The notes: a model not told the origin generated them from the letters alone. DNA of 12,511 nucleotides from a bacterium UBP2_UBA2255 (GCA_002347565.1 DDXR01000072.1:1-12511); one strand, 5' to 3'; shown: positions 6,479 to 12,511, counted from the stretch's first letter. Numbers and translations: made by a program.

Positions 6479-8232
6479 GCACCCCCCGGGGGCCGTTTCC
6501 CCTTTCGCACGGGCCGCTGCCCGTCCTCCCGGGGGAGGCCGTCGCCGGCCGTGGCCAGCAGCCGCCACTGGCGCTGTTTGCCCGCCGGATCGCGCTCCAC
6601 GTATACCTTCTCGCCGGTGAACGGGTCGCGCCGCGTATGGTACATTGCGGCCGAGGCGGTCATCGGCAGCGGGATGAAGTCCTGCACCTGCTCGACGCGC
6701 AGGCGGTGCCGGCGGAGGAACTCGCGGAGCGCCAGCATGTCGCCGTACCCGCACCCGGGGTGGCTGGATATCAGGTAGGGCACCAGGTACTGCTCCTGGG
6801 CGCGGCACTGCCGGAAGGCCTCCAGGAACTCGAGGAACGTCCCGACCTCGGGCTTGTTCATGGCCGTCAGCACCCGCGGGCTGCAGTGCTCGGGTGCGAC
6901 CTTGAGGTGCCCGCCGATATGGCTGCGCACCAGCTCGGCCAGGTAACGCCGGTCCCGCAGCGCCAGGTCGTGGCGCACGCCCGAGGCCACGAACAGCCGC
7001 TTGACGCCGGGCACTGACGCCACGGCGCGCCACATGCGGATGCTTTCGAACTGGTCGGTCTTCAGCCCCGGGCACACCCGCGGCGCCAGGCAGCTGCGGC
7101 GCCGGCAATCGCGGTCACGCCGGTCCGACCGGCAGTTGGTTCCGTACATGTTGGCGGTGGGCCCGCCGACGTCGGTAATGGTCCCCCTGAAATCGTTTCG
7201 CGCCGCCAGCGCGGCCGCTTCCCGCACCAGGGAGTCGATGCTGCGCGACTGGATCACCGGCCCCTGGTGGAAGTACAGCGCGCAGAAACTGCAGCCGCCG
7301 TAGCAGCCCCGGTGGGAAATCATCGACCACCGAACCGTCTCCAGCGCCGGCACAGCTTCCCGATAGGAGGGGTGCGCAGCCCTCCTGAACGGCAGCTCGT
7401 GGATGCGGTCCAGCGCAGCGGAGCAAAGCGGCGGCGCCGGGGGGTTGACCAGCAGTTGCCGGCCGCCGCAACGCTGCGACAGGGGGCGGCCGACGCTGGC
7501 GTTGGCTTCGCGGCAGGCCACGGCGAACGCCCGGTTGAAGGCACCGGCCGAGTCCCGCACCTCCTCGAAACTCGGCAGCTCCACCGGCACCGCGGACCCC
7601 GCGGGCCCGGCCGCCGCGCCCGGGACCACCACCGCAGTACCCGGGATGCCCCGGAAACCGGCATCGTCGATCCGGCGGCCCGCGTCCAGTCGGCGGGCGA
7701 TCTCGCGGACCGCTGCCTCGCCCATGCCGTGGACCAGGATGTCGGCCTTGGCGTCGAACAGCACCGGGCGCCGCACCGCGTCGTCCCAGTAGTCGTAGTG
7801 GGCCAGCCGCCGCAAGCTGGCCTCGATCCCTCCCAGCACGATCGGGACGCCGGGGAACGCCTGGCGCAGCCGGTTGGCGTAGACGATCAGGGCACGGTTG
7901 GGGCGCAGCCCGTGCCGGCCCCCGGGCGAATAGGGATCGTCGCGCCGCAGCTTCTTGGCCGCGGTGTAGTGATGCAGCATGCTGTCGATGTTGCCAGAGG
8001 TGACGCCGAAGAACAGCCGCGGCCGGCCCAGCCGCATAAAGTCGGCCGTGCCGCGCCAGTCGGGCTGGGCGATGATGCCCACGCGGTGGCCGTCGGCCTC
8101 CAGCACCCGGCCGATCACCGCGGCGCCGAACGACGGGTGGTCCACGTAGGCGTCGCCGGTGACCAGGACCACGTCGCACTGGTCCCAGCCCCGGGCCCGC
8201 ATCTCTTCCGCAGTCATCGGCAGGAACGCCAT
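6475..8232 (-). CDS. ygiQ: YgiQ-family radical SAM protein
   Basis: A 585-aa member of the YgiQ (UPF0313) radical SAM family. The N-terminal part (about 20-200) resembles a B12-binding-like fold with the conserved stretches GDAYVDHPSFGAAVIGR and VLGGIEASLRR. The radical SAM core starts near 300, with the 4Fe-4S ligands Cys310, Cys314 and Cys317 in RGCYGGCSFCAL. A second Cys cluster follows at about 370-395 (NCRSDRRDRDC...SCLAPRVC), typical of the family. The C-terminus carries the conserved DPFTGEKVYVERDP. It is shorter than E. coli YgiQ (739 aa). The substrate is unknown. The ATG at 8232 has AGAGGA 8 nt upstream, and a promoter lies at 8266-8294. It heads the ygiQ-TPR-TPR-cca unit. Confidence 0.95.
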   Translation of the reverse strand: MAFLPMTAEEMRARGWDQCDVVLVTGDAYVDHPSFGAAVIGRVLEADGHRVGIIAQPDWRGTADFMRLGRPRLFFGVTSGNIDSMLHHYTAAKKLRRDDPYSPGGRHGLRPNRALIVYANRLRQAFPGVPIVLGGIEASLRRLAHYDYWDDAVRRPVLFDAKADILVHGMGEAAVREIARRLDAGRRIDDAGFRGIPGTAVVVPGAAAGPAGSAVPVELPSFEEVRDSAGAFNRAFAVACREANASVGRPLSQRCGGRQLLVNPPAPPLCSAALDRIHELPFRRAAHPSYREAVPALETVRWSMISHRGCYGGCSFCALYFHQGPVIQSRSIDSLVREAAALAARNDFRGTITDVGGPTANMYGTNCRSDRRDRDCRRRSCLAPRVCPGLKTDQFESIRMWRAVASVPGVKRLFVASGVRHDLALRDRRYLAELVRSHIGGHLKVAPEHCSPRVLTAMNKPEVGTFLEFLEAFRQCRAQEQYLVPYLISSHPGCGYGDMLALREFLRRHRLRVEQVQDFIPLPMTASAAMYHTRRDPFTGEKVYVERDPAGKQRQWRLLATAGDGLPREDGQRPVRKGKRPPGGA

Positions 8233-8265
8233 CGAACTATTCCTCTGGTTTTCTTTGTCACGTGC

Positions 8266-8294
8266 AGTGTACCATGTTTCCCGCGCTGATGCAA
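8266..8294 (-). promoter_or_regulatory. sigma70-type promoter of the ygiQ operon
   Basis: On the minus strand TTGCAT (8289-8294) and TACACT (8266-8271) are separated by exactly 17 bp, with TGG before the -10 (TGn extension). The predicted start near 8259 gives a leader of about 27 nt to the ygiQ ATG. It lies just downstream of the terminator at 8301-8324, as expected at a boundary between transcription units. Confidence 0.7.
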
Positions 8295-8300
8295 CATATA

Positions 8301-8324
8301 AAGCCGCCTCGGAAAAGGCGGCTT
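8301..8324 (-). terminator. intrinsic terminator after the nitroreductase gene
   Basis: A perfect 9-bp inverted repeat AAGCCGCCT/AGGCGGCTT (arms 8301-8309 and 8316-8324) has a 6-nt loop. On the minus strand it is followed by TTTATAT, giving a short U-rich tail. It lies about 40 bp after the nitroreductase stop and just before the ygiQ promoter. The stem is strong, but the U-tract is interrupted. Confidence 0.75.
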
Positions 8325-8364
8325 GGCTGGCGCTGGCCGCGGCGCTTCCGCGGTCACTGCACGA

Positions 8365-9222
8365 TCAGCGCGTCGGTGTCCAGCTGGCGATGTGCTCCAG
8401 ACCCTTGACGCCGATGCCCGGGTCCGCGACCGTCCAACTGCCGTGCTGTCCCAGTTCCGCGGCAGCGAGGGATATGTGGCACATCGCGATGCCCATGTCG
8501 ATCAGCTGCAGGTCGACGCCGGCGAACCAGCGGCCGTAGCCCGTGGTCCTGGCCAGGAAGAGATGGAGCGCGCCTGATTCGTCCCGCATGATCCGCCAGG
8601 GCTGCCTGTTCGAGGCCGACGGGGCGGCGCGCACGCACCTCAGGATGTCGTGGATCGGATCGCTCGCATCCTCGGCCATCGGGCGGGAGAAATCGCCGTC
8701 AAAGAACAGTTGACCCCACGGTTTTCGGCCATCTGATCCGGCAAAAGCCCGCAGCGCCCGGCCAACAAGATGCCGGCGTTCGGCTGGGTATCCCACCGGC
8801 GTCACGCAAGGGAGGACCCCTCCCTGCTGCAGTTCGACGCGCCGGGCAAAACCGGCGCGATCGAACGAGCCGCCCAGCCAGCAGGTGCCCAGGCCGAGTT
8901 TGGTGCAGCGGATCACGGCCTGTTCAAAGCAGCAGCCGAAATCCTCCATGGCACGCGGCGCGGCCGCCACTGCGGCCGCGATGTAGAGTGATGCGCCCCG
9001 GATCACACCGTAGGTGCCGAGACGAGCAACCTCGGCCCGCTCCGCCGCGTCCGGGGACAGCAGCGCGAAGCGTACCCTGTTGCCGAACGGACCGACCCGG
9101 GCGGTTTCTGCAATTCCTCGCAGCTCGGCCAAGGTCGCCGGTTCAATCGCCCCGGGTTGAAACGACCGCACCGAGGTCCGCGTCAGCATCGCGTGGATGT
9201 CGGACCCGCCGTCCGCTACCAC
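8365..9222 (-). CDS. nitroreductase family protein (TM1586-type)
   Basis: About 285 aa with the split flavin-nitroreductase pattern of the TM1586 type. There is an N-terminal RTSVRSF motif, then GTYGVIRGASLYIA, then LGLGTCWLGGSF, followed by a second half with APSASNRQPWRI and a final helix around LQLIDMGIAMCHISLAA. Such proteins are expected to bind FMN and reduce an unidentified substrate with NAD(P)H. The GTG at 9222 overlaps the stop of the upstream zinc-ribbon gene and keeps the residues before RTSVRSF that family members usually have; ATG at 9189 is the alternative. Neither has a clear ribosome site, so coupling to the upstream gene is likely. It is the last gene before the terminator at 8301-8324. 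The longer open frame upstream of 9222 is shadow coding and is left out. Confidence 0.85.
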   Translation of the reverse strand: MVADGGSDIHAMLTRTSVRSFQPGAIEPATLAELRGIAETARVGPFGNRVRFALLSPDAAERAEVARLGTYGVIRGASLYIAAAVAAAPRAMEDFGCCFEQAVIRCTKLGLGTCWLGGSFDRAGFARRVELQQGGVLPCVTPVGYPAERRHLVGRALRAFAGSDGRKPWGQLFFDGDFSRPMAEDASDPIHDILRCVRAAPSASNRQPWRIMRDESGALHLFLARTTGYGRWFAGVDLQLIDMGIAMCHISLAAAELGQHGSWTVADPGIGVKGLEHIASWTPTR

Positions 9223-9578
9223 TTGGGCTGCTCGGTGATCTGGTAGGTGCTCTTGCAGTACGGGCAGTTGATGAACACCGCGCCCTCCCTCACCGATACC
9301 GAGTCCTTCGACAACGGCGCGGCGCACTGCTGGCATTTCAGCTGGTCGGCCTTGATCCCGCCGGTGAGGTCGATCTTCTGCACCACCTCGATCTTCTGCC
9401 CGGGCTTGGGCCCGGACCGCTTGATGGCGACCACGATGCCGGCGGCGACGCCGATCAGCGCCAGCCCGGTGATGATGCGCGACCCCGGGTTCGCCGTGTA
9501 TTCGGCGCGGGCCGACATCAGGAACAGGATGCCGAATACCGCCAGCACGAACGTCGCCACGTACCCCGCTGCCTTCAT
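9216..9578 (-). CDS. small membrane protein with C-terminal zinc ribbon
   Basis: A 120-aa protein with two predicted transmembrane helices (about 5-21 and 34-52) and a cytosolic tail carrying a zinc ribbon: Cys82-x2-Cys85 and Cys105-x2-Cys108, in the contexts KCQQCAAPL and NCPYCKSTY. A short KIDLTGGIKADQLKC linker precedes the ribbon. Function is unknown; the layout suits a membrane-anchored binding or assembly factor, which is inference. The ATG at 9578 has a strong GAGGAGG site overlapping the stop of the preceding gene, 9 bp upstream. Its 3' end overlaps the nitroreductase start, so the two are probably translated together. Confidence 0.85.
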   Translation of the reverse strand: MKAAGYVATFVLAVFGILFLMSARAEYTANPGSRIITGLALIGVAAGIVVAIKRSGPKPGQKIEVVQKIDLTGGIKADQLKCQQCAAPLSKDSVSVREGAVFINCPYCKSTYQITEQPKW

Positions 9579-9587
9579 CGATCCTCC

Positions 9588-10019
9588 TCAGTTGCCGGCC
9601 GCCTGCCGGACCCACTGCCACAGTTGCCGGAAGAACTCCACCGCTGCCGGGTCGGCGTGCTTGGGCATCCAGACGTGCCAGCCCAGGCCCATCTGGGCGA
9701 TCACGTAGTAGCCGACCGCCAGCTGGCCGATGGCCACGTACCCGGTGGCCAGCTGACCGGCGCCGAACAGCAGCGCGATGGCGGCCTGCGCCACCGCGGT
9801 GATGCCGAAGATACACTGGCCGAATCCGAACAGCAGGCCGATGCCCACCTGGGCGAAGGTGACCAGCCCGATGGCGAACTGGCCGACGGCCAGCCAGCCC
9901 TTGGCCACGCGCAGGCGGCCGTGCTCGTCCCTGCCGGCGGCGACGCAGACCAGCGGGTAACCGTACCATTCGGAATCCGTCCGCCACTCGAACCCGTGGC
10001 CGTTGTCGGTCCGCGGCAT
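9588..10019 (-). CDS. hydrophobic Gln/Gly repeat protein, unknown function
   Basis: A 143-aa protein. The N-terminal part has a conserved-looking WYGYPLVCVAAGRD stretch, then RVAKGW. Seven hydrophobic repeats follow, each centred on [GA]Q, with Gln at 47, 57, 68, 78, 89, 99 and 109 and usually a Gly about 4 residues later. Spacings are 10 or 11, mostly alternating, so two units form a 21-residue super-repeat. The C-terminus (HADPAAVEFFRQLWQWV) is a short amphipathic segment. I recall related hypothetical proteins in which similar repeats carry Gly-Gly instead of Gly-Gln; no function is known to me. The fold could be membrane helices or a stacked solenoid. The ATG at 10019 lies at the edge of a heptamer array whose GGGGAA could act as ribosome site. 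The next gene (9578) follows 9 bp after the stop. Confidence 0.8.
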   Translation of the reverse strand: MPRTDNGHGFEWRTDSEWYGYPLVCVAAGRDEHGRLRVAKGWLAVGQFAIGLVTFAQVGIGLLFGFGQCIFGITAVAQAAIALLFGAGQLATGYVAIGQLAVGYYVIAQMGLGWHVWMPKHADPAAVEFFRQLWQWVRQAAGN

Positions 10020-10023
10020 ATCT

Positions 10024-10079
10024 ACCGTTCCCCGTTCACCGTTGTCGGTTCACGTTTCACGGATCACGATTCACGGTTC
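10024..10079. repeat. degenerate heptamer array (ACGGTTC type)
   Basis: Eight consecutive 7-bp units in perfect register fit a consensus near AC[CG]GTTC, for example ACCGTTC, CCCGTTC, TCGGTTC, ACGATTC and ACGGTTC. The stop codon of the 111-aa gene (10064-10066) lies inside the array. Together with the next array it fills the gap before the 143-aa gene. Confidence 0.8.
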
Positions 10080-10399
10080 TCAGGCGGCCCATCATTGTTC
10101 ATTGTCCCCTGTTCATTGTTCACCGGTGGCTCCGGCTCAGGGATCAGTTCCTGGCGGGCGTCCTCGATCAGCTGCCGCACCCGGGGCGCCATGGCGTGCT
10201 CCTCCACCGGGAAGCGCGCCAGGATCTGCGCCAGGATCCGGACCTGCTCCTTGGGGGAGAGCCGCTTGTTGATGATCACTCGGTCCGTGCCCTTGACCCG
10301 GCACCAGCCGCCCCGGCCGTCGAACTCGTCGAACTCGATCTTCTGGCCGAACCGCCCGGCCAGCGCGGTCATGTCGTCGATGATCTGCTTGTCTCGCAT
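10064..10399 (-). CDS. conserved-looking 111-aa hypothetical protein
   Basis: I do not recognise a named family. The protein begins MRDKQIIDDMTALAGRFG, predicted helical, followed by a strand-rich GRGGWCRVKGTDRVIINKRL and a helical SPKEQVRILAQILARF segment with a final helix near RVRQLIEDARQE. No metal-binding or catalytic signature is obvious. The last 20 or so residues (after PEPEPP) are low-complexity NNEQG and NNDG stretches coded by two heptamer arrays, and the stop lies inside the second, so this tail is probably not part of the ancestral domain. It starts 9 bp after the PP-loop gene with no clear ribosome site, suggesting coupling. A truncated copy of its first 17 codons lies at 11493-11543. 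Confidence 0.7.
   Translation of the reverse strand: MRDKQIIDDMTALAGRFGQKIEFDEFDGRGGWCRVKGTDRVIINKRLSPKEQVRILAQILARFPVEEHAMAPRVRQLIEDARQELIPEPEPPVNNEQGTMNNDGPPENRES
10090..10124. repeat. degenerate heptamer array (GTTCATT type)
   Basis: Five 7-bp units follow a GTTCATT pattern (two exact copies plus CATCATT, GTCCCCT and GTTCACC). It is separated from the neighbouring ACGGTTC array by about 10 bp and shares the GTTCA core. It is read through as part of the C-terminal tail of the 111-aa protein. Confidence 0.75.
10349..10399 (-). repeat. direct repeat, copy 1 (5' end of the 111-aa gene)
   Basis: The first 51 bases of the 111-aa gene match 11493-11543 at 45 of 51 positions in the same orientation. 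Most differences are silent or conservative, and 15 of 17 residues are identical. The two copies lie either side of the PP-loop gene. Confidence 0.9.
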
Positions 10400-10408
10400 G
10401 TGCGTGCA

Positions 10409-11467
10409 CTATGGTTGGGCGATGGTGATGTCGCTGATGCCGACCGACGAAAGCAGCTCCCGGATGCGGTCGCACTGGACCCGGTTCTCCGTCCGCAGCC
10501 GCGCCAGCGCCTGCCGGCGGGTCATCACTCCCTCGCGGACGGTCTTGGCGTAGAAATCGTTTTTCTCGGTCAGCCCCAGCGTCGTCAGGTACATATAGTC
10601 CTTGAGATGGCCGATGGCGCAGTCGAACCGCCAGGACGAGCCGGACCCGCGCGGGTGGTCCCAGCCCAGCTCGCGCCGGATGCGGTGCAGCACGGTGGCC
10701 TCGTCCCATGGGACGTAATGGAACAGGTCGATGGCCCGCAGCCGCTTCCCCGTCAGCCGGGAACCCAGGGCGTACTGGTTGTTGAACAGGTACGCCTTGG
10801 CCGTCGTCGCCAGGTAGCGCGGGTCGAGGTAGGCGAGGTTCCCCAGCGCGCCGGCCAGCAGGCCCCGGACGTTCTTCAGGTAGGTCTCGGCCAGACCGGC
10901 GCCCTCGGGCACGCCCAGCAGCAGCTTCTTGAACGACGTGTACTCGTAGGGGTTCCCGCCGTTGATGATGCAGGTCACGCCGTGCGTGTTGGCGATCTTG
11001 ACGATCTCCGGCCAGATGATCTTGCACCCGATGCAGATCACCGGCACCATGGCGGGATCGGGCCGCTGGAACCAGGTCCGGATGTTATGCGCCAGGATCC
11101 GCTCGTGCAGCCGGCCCGGGAAGCTGAACTGCACCAGGTCGACGGCCAGCGCCGACACCATGTCCGTGATGTTGCGCTTGGCCTGCTCGTGGGTGAAGGG
11201 GTTGGCGTAGTTGACCGCCAGCGCCCGCATCCCGTAGTCCCTGACCAGGGCCAGCAGCGTGTAGGCGCTGTCCCGGCCGCCGCTGACGTTGACGATGCAG
11301 TCGTACTTCCCGCGAGGGTTGCGGGACGCATCGAGCAGCGCCAGCAGCCGGTCCCGGCCGAGGTACTCGATCTTGCGGTAATCGCGGCATTGCCGGCAGA
11401 CGCCCCGGCCGTCCTGCGGCGCGATCAGCGGGTGGGCGGGCAGCCCGCATTTTATGCAAGGGTCCAA
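10409..11467 (-). CDS. PP-loop ATPase with N-terminal zinc-binding motif, N-acetyl sugar amidotransferase-like
   Basis: A 352-aa PP-loop (adenine nucleotide alpha-hydrolase) protein. The N-terminus has two CxxC pairs (Cys4/Cys7 in CIKC, Cys24/Cys27 in CRQC), likely a zinc finger. The ATP pyrophosphatase loop VSGGRDS lies at 61-67 and a third CxxC pair at Cys145/Cys148 (CIGC). The C-terminal stretch from about 290, with KNDFYAKTVREGVMTRRQALARL, resembles the end of PseA/WbpG-type N-acetyl sugar amidotransferases, which use glutamine-derived ammonia on activated sugars. A tRNA thiolase of the TtcA/TtuA kind is a weaker alternative, given the CxxC pairs. The start is TTG at 11467, the only start that keeps Cys4, with no good ribosome site and 4 bp after the truncated ORF at 11472-11543. 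The substrate is unknown; no sugar biosynthesis genes are adjacent. Confidence 0.75.
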   Translation of the reverse strand: MDPCIKCGLPAHPLIAPQDGRGVCRQCRDYRKIEYLGRDRLLALLDASRNPRGKYDCIVNVSGGRDSAYTLLALVRDYGMRALAVNYANPFTHEQAKRNITDMVSALAVDLVQFSFPGRLHERILAHNIRTWFQRPDPAMVPVICIGCKIIWPEIVKIANTHGVTCIINGGNPYEYTSFKKLLLGVPEGAGLAETYLKNVRGLLAGALGNLAYLDPRYLATTAKAYLFNNQYALGSRLTGKRLRAIDLFHYVPWDEATVLHRIRRELGWDHPRGSGSSWRFDCAIGHLKDYMYLTTLGLTEKNDFYAKTVREGVMTRRQALARLRTENRVQCDRIRELLSSVGISDITIAQP

Positions 11468-11471
11468 AGAG

Positions 11472-11543
11472 CTAGGCGATGTATGGCTGATTGAACCGCG
11501 CGGCCAGTGTGGTCATGTCGTCGATGATCTGTTTATCGCGCAT
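11472..11543 (-). pseudogene. truncated copy of the 111-aa gene (23 codons)
   Basis: From ATG at 11543 the frame reads MRDKQIIDDMTTLAARF, 15 of 17 residues identical to the 111-aa protein, then diverges abruptly to NQPYIA and stops at TAG (11472-11474), 4 bp before the PP-loop TTG. It is too short to fold like its parent. It may be a remnant of duplication, or a short leader peptide coupled to the PP-loop start. Array 11546-11580 lies immediately upstream. Confidence 0.75.
11493..11543 (-). repeat. direct repeat, copy 2
   Basis: The second copy of the 51-bp repeat described at 10349-10399. It contains more A/T at the differing sites than copy 1. Confidence 0.9.
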
Positions 11544-11545
11544 TT

Positions 11546-11580
11546 ACAGTTGTTGGTTGTTAGCTACTTGTTGTTTGCAG
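11546..11580. repeat. degenerate heptamer array (TTGGTTG type), right of the truncated ORF
   Basis: About five 7-bp units (ACAGTTG, TTGGTTG, TTAGCTA, CTTGTTG, TTTGCAG) carry a T-T-x-G-x-T-G pattern. It contains the stop codon of the four-helix-bundle gene (11564-11566) and codes its last residues. It is inverted relative to the array at 11949-11976. Confidence 0.6.
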
Positions 11581-11938
11581 ATCCTTGCAATGAGTTGATC
11601 AGCGCCTGCAACTTCCTGCCGATCTCAGCGATCTTGATCTGCATTATCTCATGCGTTTGCTCATCGACGTAGGACAATCGCTGAACAAGCTTGAGAATAG
11701 TGACGATTTCGTATACAGAACGCAATGCAATGAAGAGAAACTGGATGAATTCTTTCTTTGTTCTGCATCCCGAACCCTCGGCGATGTTGAGCGGCATTGC
11801 TGTGGCTGCGCGCCTCAACTGCGATGTGAGTCCATATCGCTCCTCATCCGGAAAGGCTCGGGTGATGCGATACACTTCGATGCAGAACTCCATCGCTAAC
11901 TGCCATACATTCAACTTCTCGAACCTATATCCTGTCAT
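11564..11938 (-). CDS. four-helix-bundle protein (S23 / Avd-like family)
   Basis: A 124-aa member of the four-helix-bundle family first seen as ORFs in 23S rRNA intervening sequences and related to Avd of diversity-generating retroelements. Conserved stretches are FEKLNVWQLAMEF, AFPDEERYGLTSQLRRA, MPLNIAEGSG and EFIQFLFIALRSVYEIVTILKL. Relatives are small, often helical oligomers; the cellular role is unclear. The ATG at 11938 is chosen because GGAGG lies 6 nt upstream and FEKLNVWQ follows shortly. A TTG 10 codons further up would start inside a heptamer array. The DNA is markedly AT-richer than its neighbours (22 of 60 G/C at 11701-11760), suggesting acquisition. It is flanked by inverted heptamer arrays. 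No reverse transcriptase or rRNA gene is nearby. Confidence 0.92.
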   Translation of the reverse strand: MTGYRFEKLNVWQLAMEFCIEVYRITRAFPDEERYGLTSQLRRAATAMPLNIAEGSGCRTKKEFIQFLFIALRSVYEIVTILKLVQRLSYVDEQTHEIMQIKIAEIGRKLQALINSLQGSANNK

Positions 11939-11948
11939 CTCTCCCCTC

Positions 11949-11976
11949 CAACGACGAACAACAAACAACCAATAAC
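11949..11976. repeat. degenerate heptamer array (AAACAAC type), left of AMMECR1
   Basis: Four 7-bp units (CAACGAC, GAACAAC, AAACAAC, CAATAAC) lie between the AMMECR1 stop codon (11978-11980) and the ribosome site of the four-helix-bundle gene. In sequence they are the reverse complement type of the array at 11546-11580, so the gene sits between inverted arrays. Confidence 0.65.
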
Positions 11977-11977
11977 A

Positions 11978-12511
11978 TCAGTCGAGTCTATGTTCTTCGA
12001 GCACCTCCGCCTCGAACACGAACAGCTTCGTCCGCTTGTCCTTCCAGGCGTCGCCGGGCAGGCCGGCCTTGTGCGCGCAGAGGTAGGTCAGCGTGGTCTC
12101 GCGGTCCCAGCCCTCCTCGGGCGCCACCTGCGGCAGGAACACGCCGCTGCGGCCGCCGGCCTGCACGATGATGCCGTGCTTTCCCACGATGAACTCCTCG
12201 GGCGCGCCGATCTGGCGCTTGGGCGTCAGCACCGAGATCTCGTACTCCAGCTCCGGCAATTCCGCCGCGGTGACCTGCGGGAAGCGCGGGTCGCCGGTGG
12301 CCGCGGCCACCGCCATCTCGGCCACGGCCGCGTACAGCGGCTTGACGCCCTCGATGTAGCCGATGCAACCCCGCAGGTGCCCGCCCTTCTTCAGCGTCAC
12401 GAACACGCCGCGCAGCTCGGACAGCACCGGGGTCAGCGACTTGTTCCTCGGTTTCGGCTGGCCCTTGACCTCGGCCTCGATCGCGGCATGCGCGATGCGA
12501 AACAGCTCCTT
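11978..12511 (-). CDS. AMMECR1-family protein (AmmeMemoRadiSam protein A-like), 5' end missing
   Basis: The frame is open to the window edge, giving 177 visible C-terminal residues. A GTG at 12427 falls inside the domain and is not the start. The sequence shows the AMMECR1 signature: ELRGVFVTLKKGGHLRGCIGY, then VAEMAVAAATGDPRFP, ELEYEISVLTP, HGIIVQAGGRSGVFLPQVAPEEGWD and a C-terminal LFVFEAEVL. The upstream KELFRIAHAAIEAEVKG helix also fits the family. Bacterial members often neighbour Memo-like and radical SAM genes in the AmmeMemoRadiSam set, whose chemistry is unresolved; such partners would be beyond the right edge. The stop abuts a heptamer array. Confidence 0.93.
   Translation of the reverse strand, partial: KELFRIAHAAIEAEVKGQPKPRNKSLTPVLSELRGVFVTLKKGGHLRGCIGYIEGVKPLYAAVAEMAVAAATGDPRFPQVTAAELPELEYEISVLTPKRQIGAPEEFIVGKHGIIVQAGGRSGVFLPQVAPEEGWDRETTLTYLCAHKAGLPGDAWKDKRTKLFVFEAEVLEEHRLD

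Noticed and set aside
6479..7108. N-terminal extension of the first TPR gene to position 7108
   Set aside because: It overlaps the ygiQ coding sequence in another frame and its composition is shadow-like. The ATG at 6478 with an ATGA overlap is a better start, and the TPR pattern begins only after it.
6475..8232. The radical SAM gene as partner of the AMMECR1 protein in an AmmeMemoRadiSam set
   Set aside because: The protein is clearly YgiQ-type, with its own promoter and the terminator at 8301-8324 in between, so it is not the AmmeMemoRadiSam radical SAM enzyme.
9223..9987. N-terminal extension of the nitroreductase frame
   Set aside because: It covers two real genes (120 aa and 143 aa) in another frame and carries no nitroreductase motifs.
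10024..10124. CRISPR array
   Set aside because: The units are 7 bp, contiguous and degenerate, with no spacers and no cas genes.
11939..11968. TTG start at 11968 for the four-helix-bundle gene
   Set aside because: It would translate part of a heptamer array and the GGAGG ribosome site; the ATG at 11938 is better placed.
11546..11976. Diversity-generating retroelement, because of the Avd-like protein
   Set aside because: No reverse transcriptase, template/variable repeat pair or target gene is in the window. The S23-type family alone does not imply one.

Overview
This is a GC-rich bacterial chromosome segment in which every supported gene lies on the minus strand, so biological order runs from high to low coordinates. 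Gene content (trigger factor, ClpP, CCA-adding enzyme, YgiQ-type radical SAM protein, AMMECR1-family protein, TM1586-type nitroreductase) suggests a Gram-negative or candidate-phylum bacterium, possibly deltaproteobacteria-like. The sequence does not settle the lineage. Several genes start at GTG or TTG.

Right-hand block (12511 to 8300). The 3' part of an AMMECR1-family gene is followed by a small AT-richer gene for a four-helix-bundle (S23/Avd-like) protein, which sits between two inverted arrays of degenerate 7-bp repeats. Next come a truncated 23-codon copy of a downstream gene, a PP-loop ATPase with an N-terminal double CxxC, the full-length 111-aa hypothetical gene, a two-part heptamer array, a glutamine/glycine repeat protein, a two-helix membrane protein with a zinc ribbon, and a two-part nitroreductase. 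A hairpin terminator at 8301-8324 closes the unit. Spacing is short throughout, so this looks like one or two transcripts.

Middle block (8294 to 2305). A sigma70-type promoter leads into ygiQ, two tandem paralogous TPR-repeat genes and cca. The coding regions overlap or nearly touch, which indicates an operon.

Left block (2295 to 1). A near-consensus promoter placed just after the cca stop codon drives tRNA-Leu(UAG), apparently followed on the same transcript by tig (trigger factor) and clpP. A second near-consensus promoter overlaps the clpP stop codon and drives another tRNA, of which only the 5' end is in the window. Trigger factor and ClpP act together in folding and quality control of new proteins, and cca finishes tRNA 3' ends, so this half is translation and proteostasis housekeeping.

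The most unusual signal is a set of degenerate heptamer arrays with different consensus words. They are found at tig/clpP, inside cca, around 10024-10124, and on both sides of the four-helix-bundle gene. They sit at stop codons or within a protein loop and supply AT-rich filler in an otherwise GC-rich genome. Other points of interest are an Asn in place of the catalytic Asp of ClpP, a Cys/His-rich insert in trigger factor, an ExD rather than DxD motif in the Cca-type enzyme, and a 51-bp direct repeat flanking the PP-loop gene.
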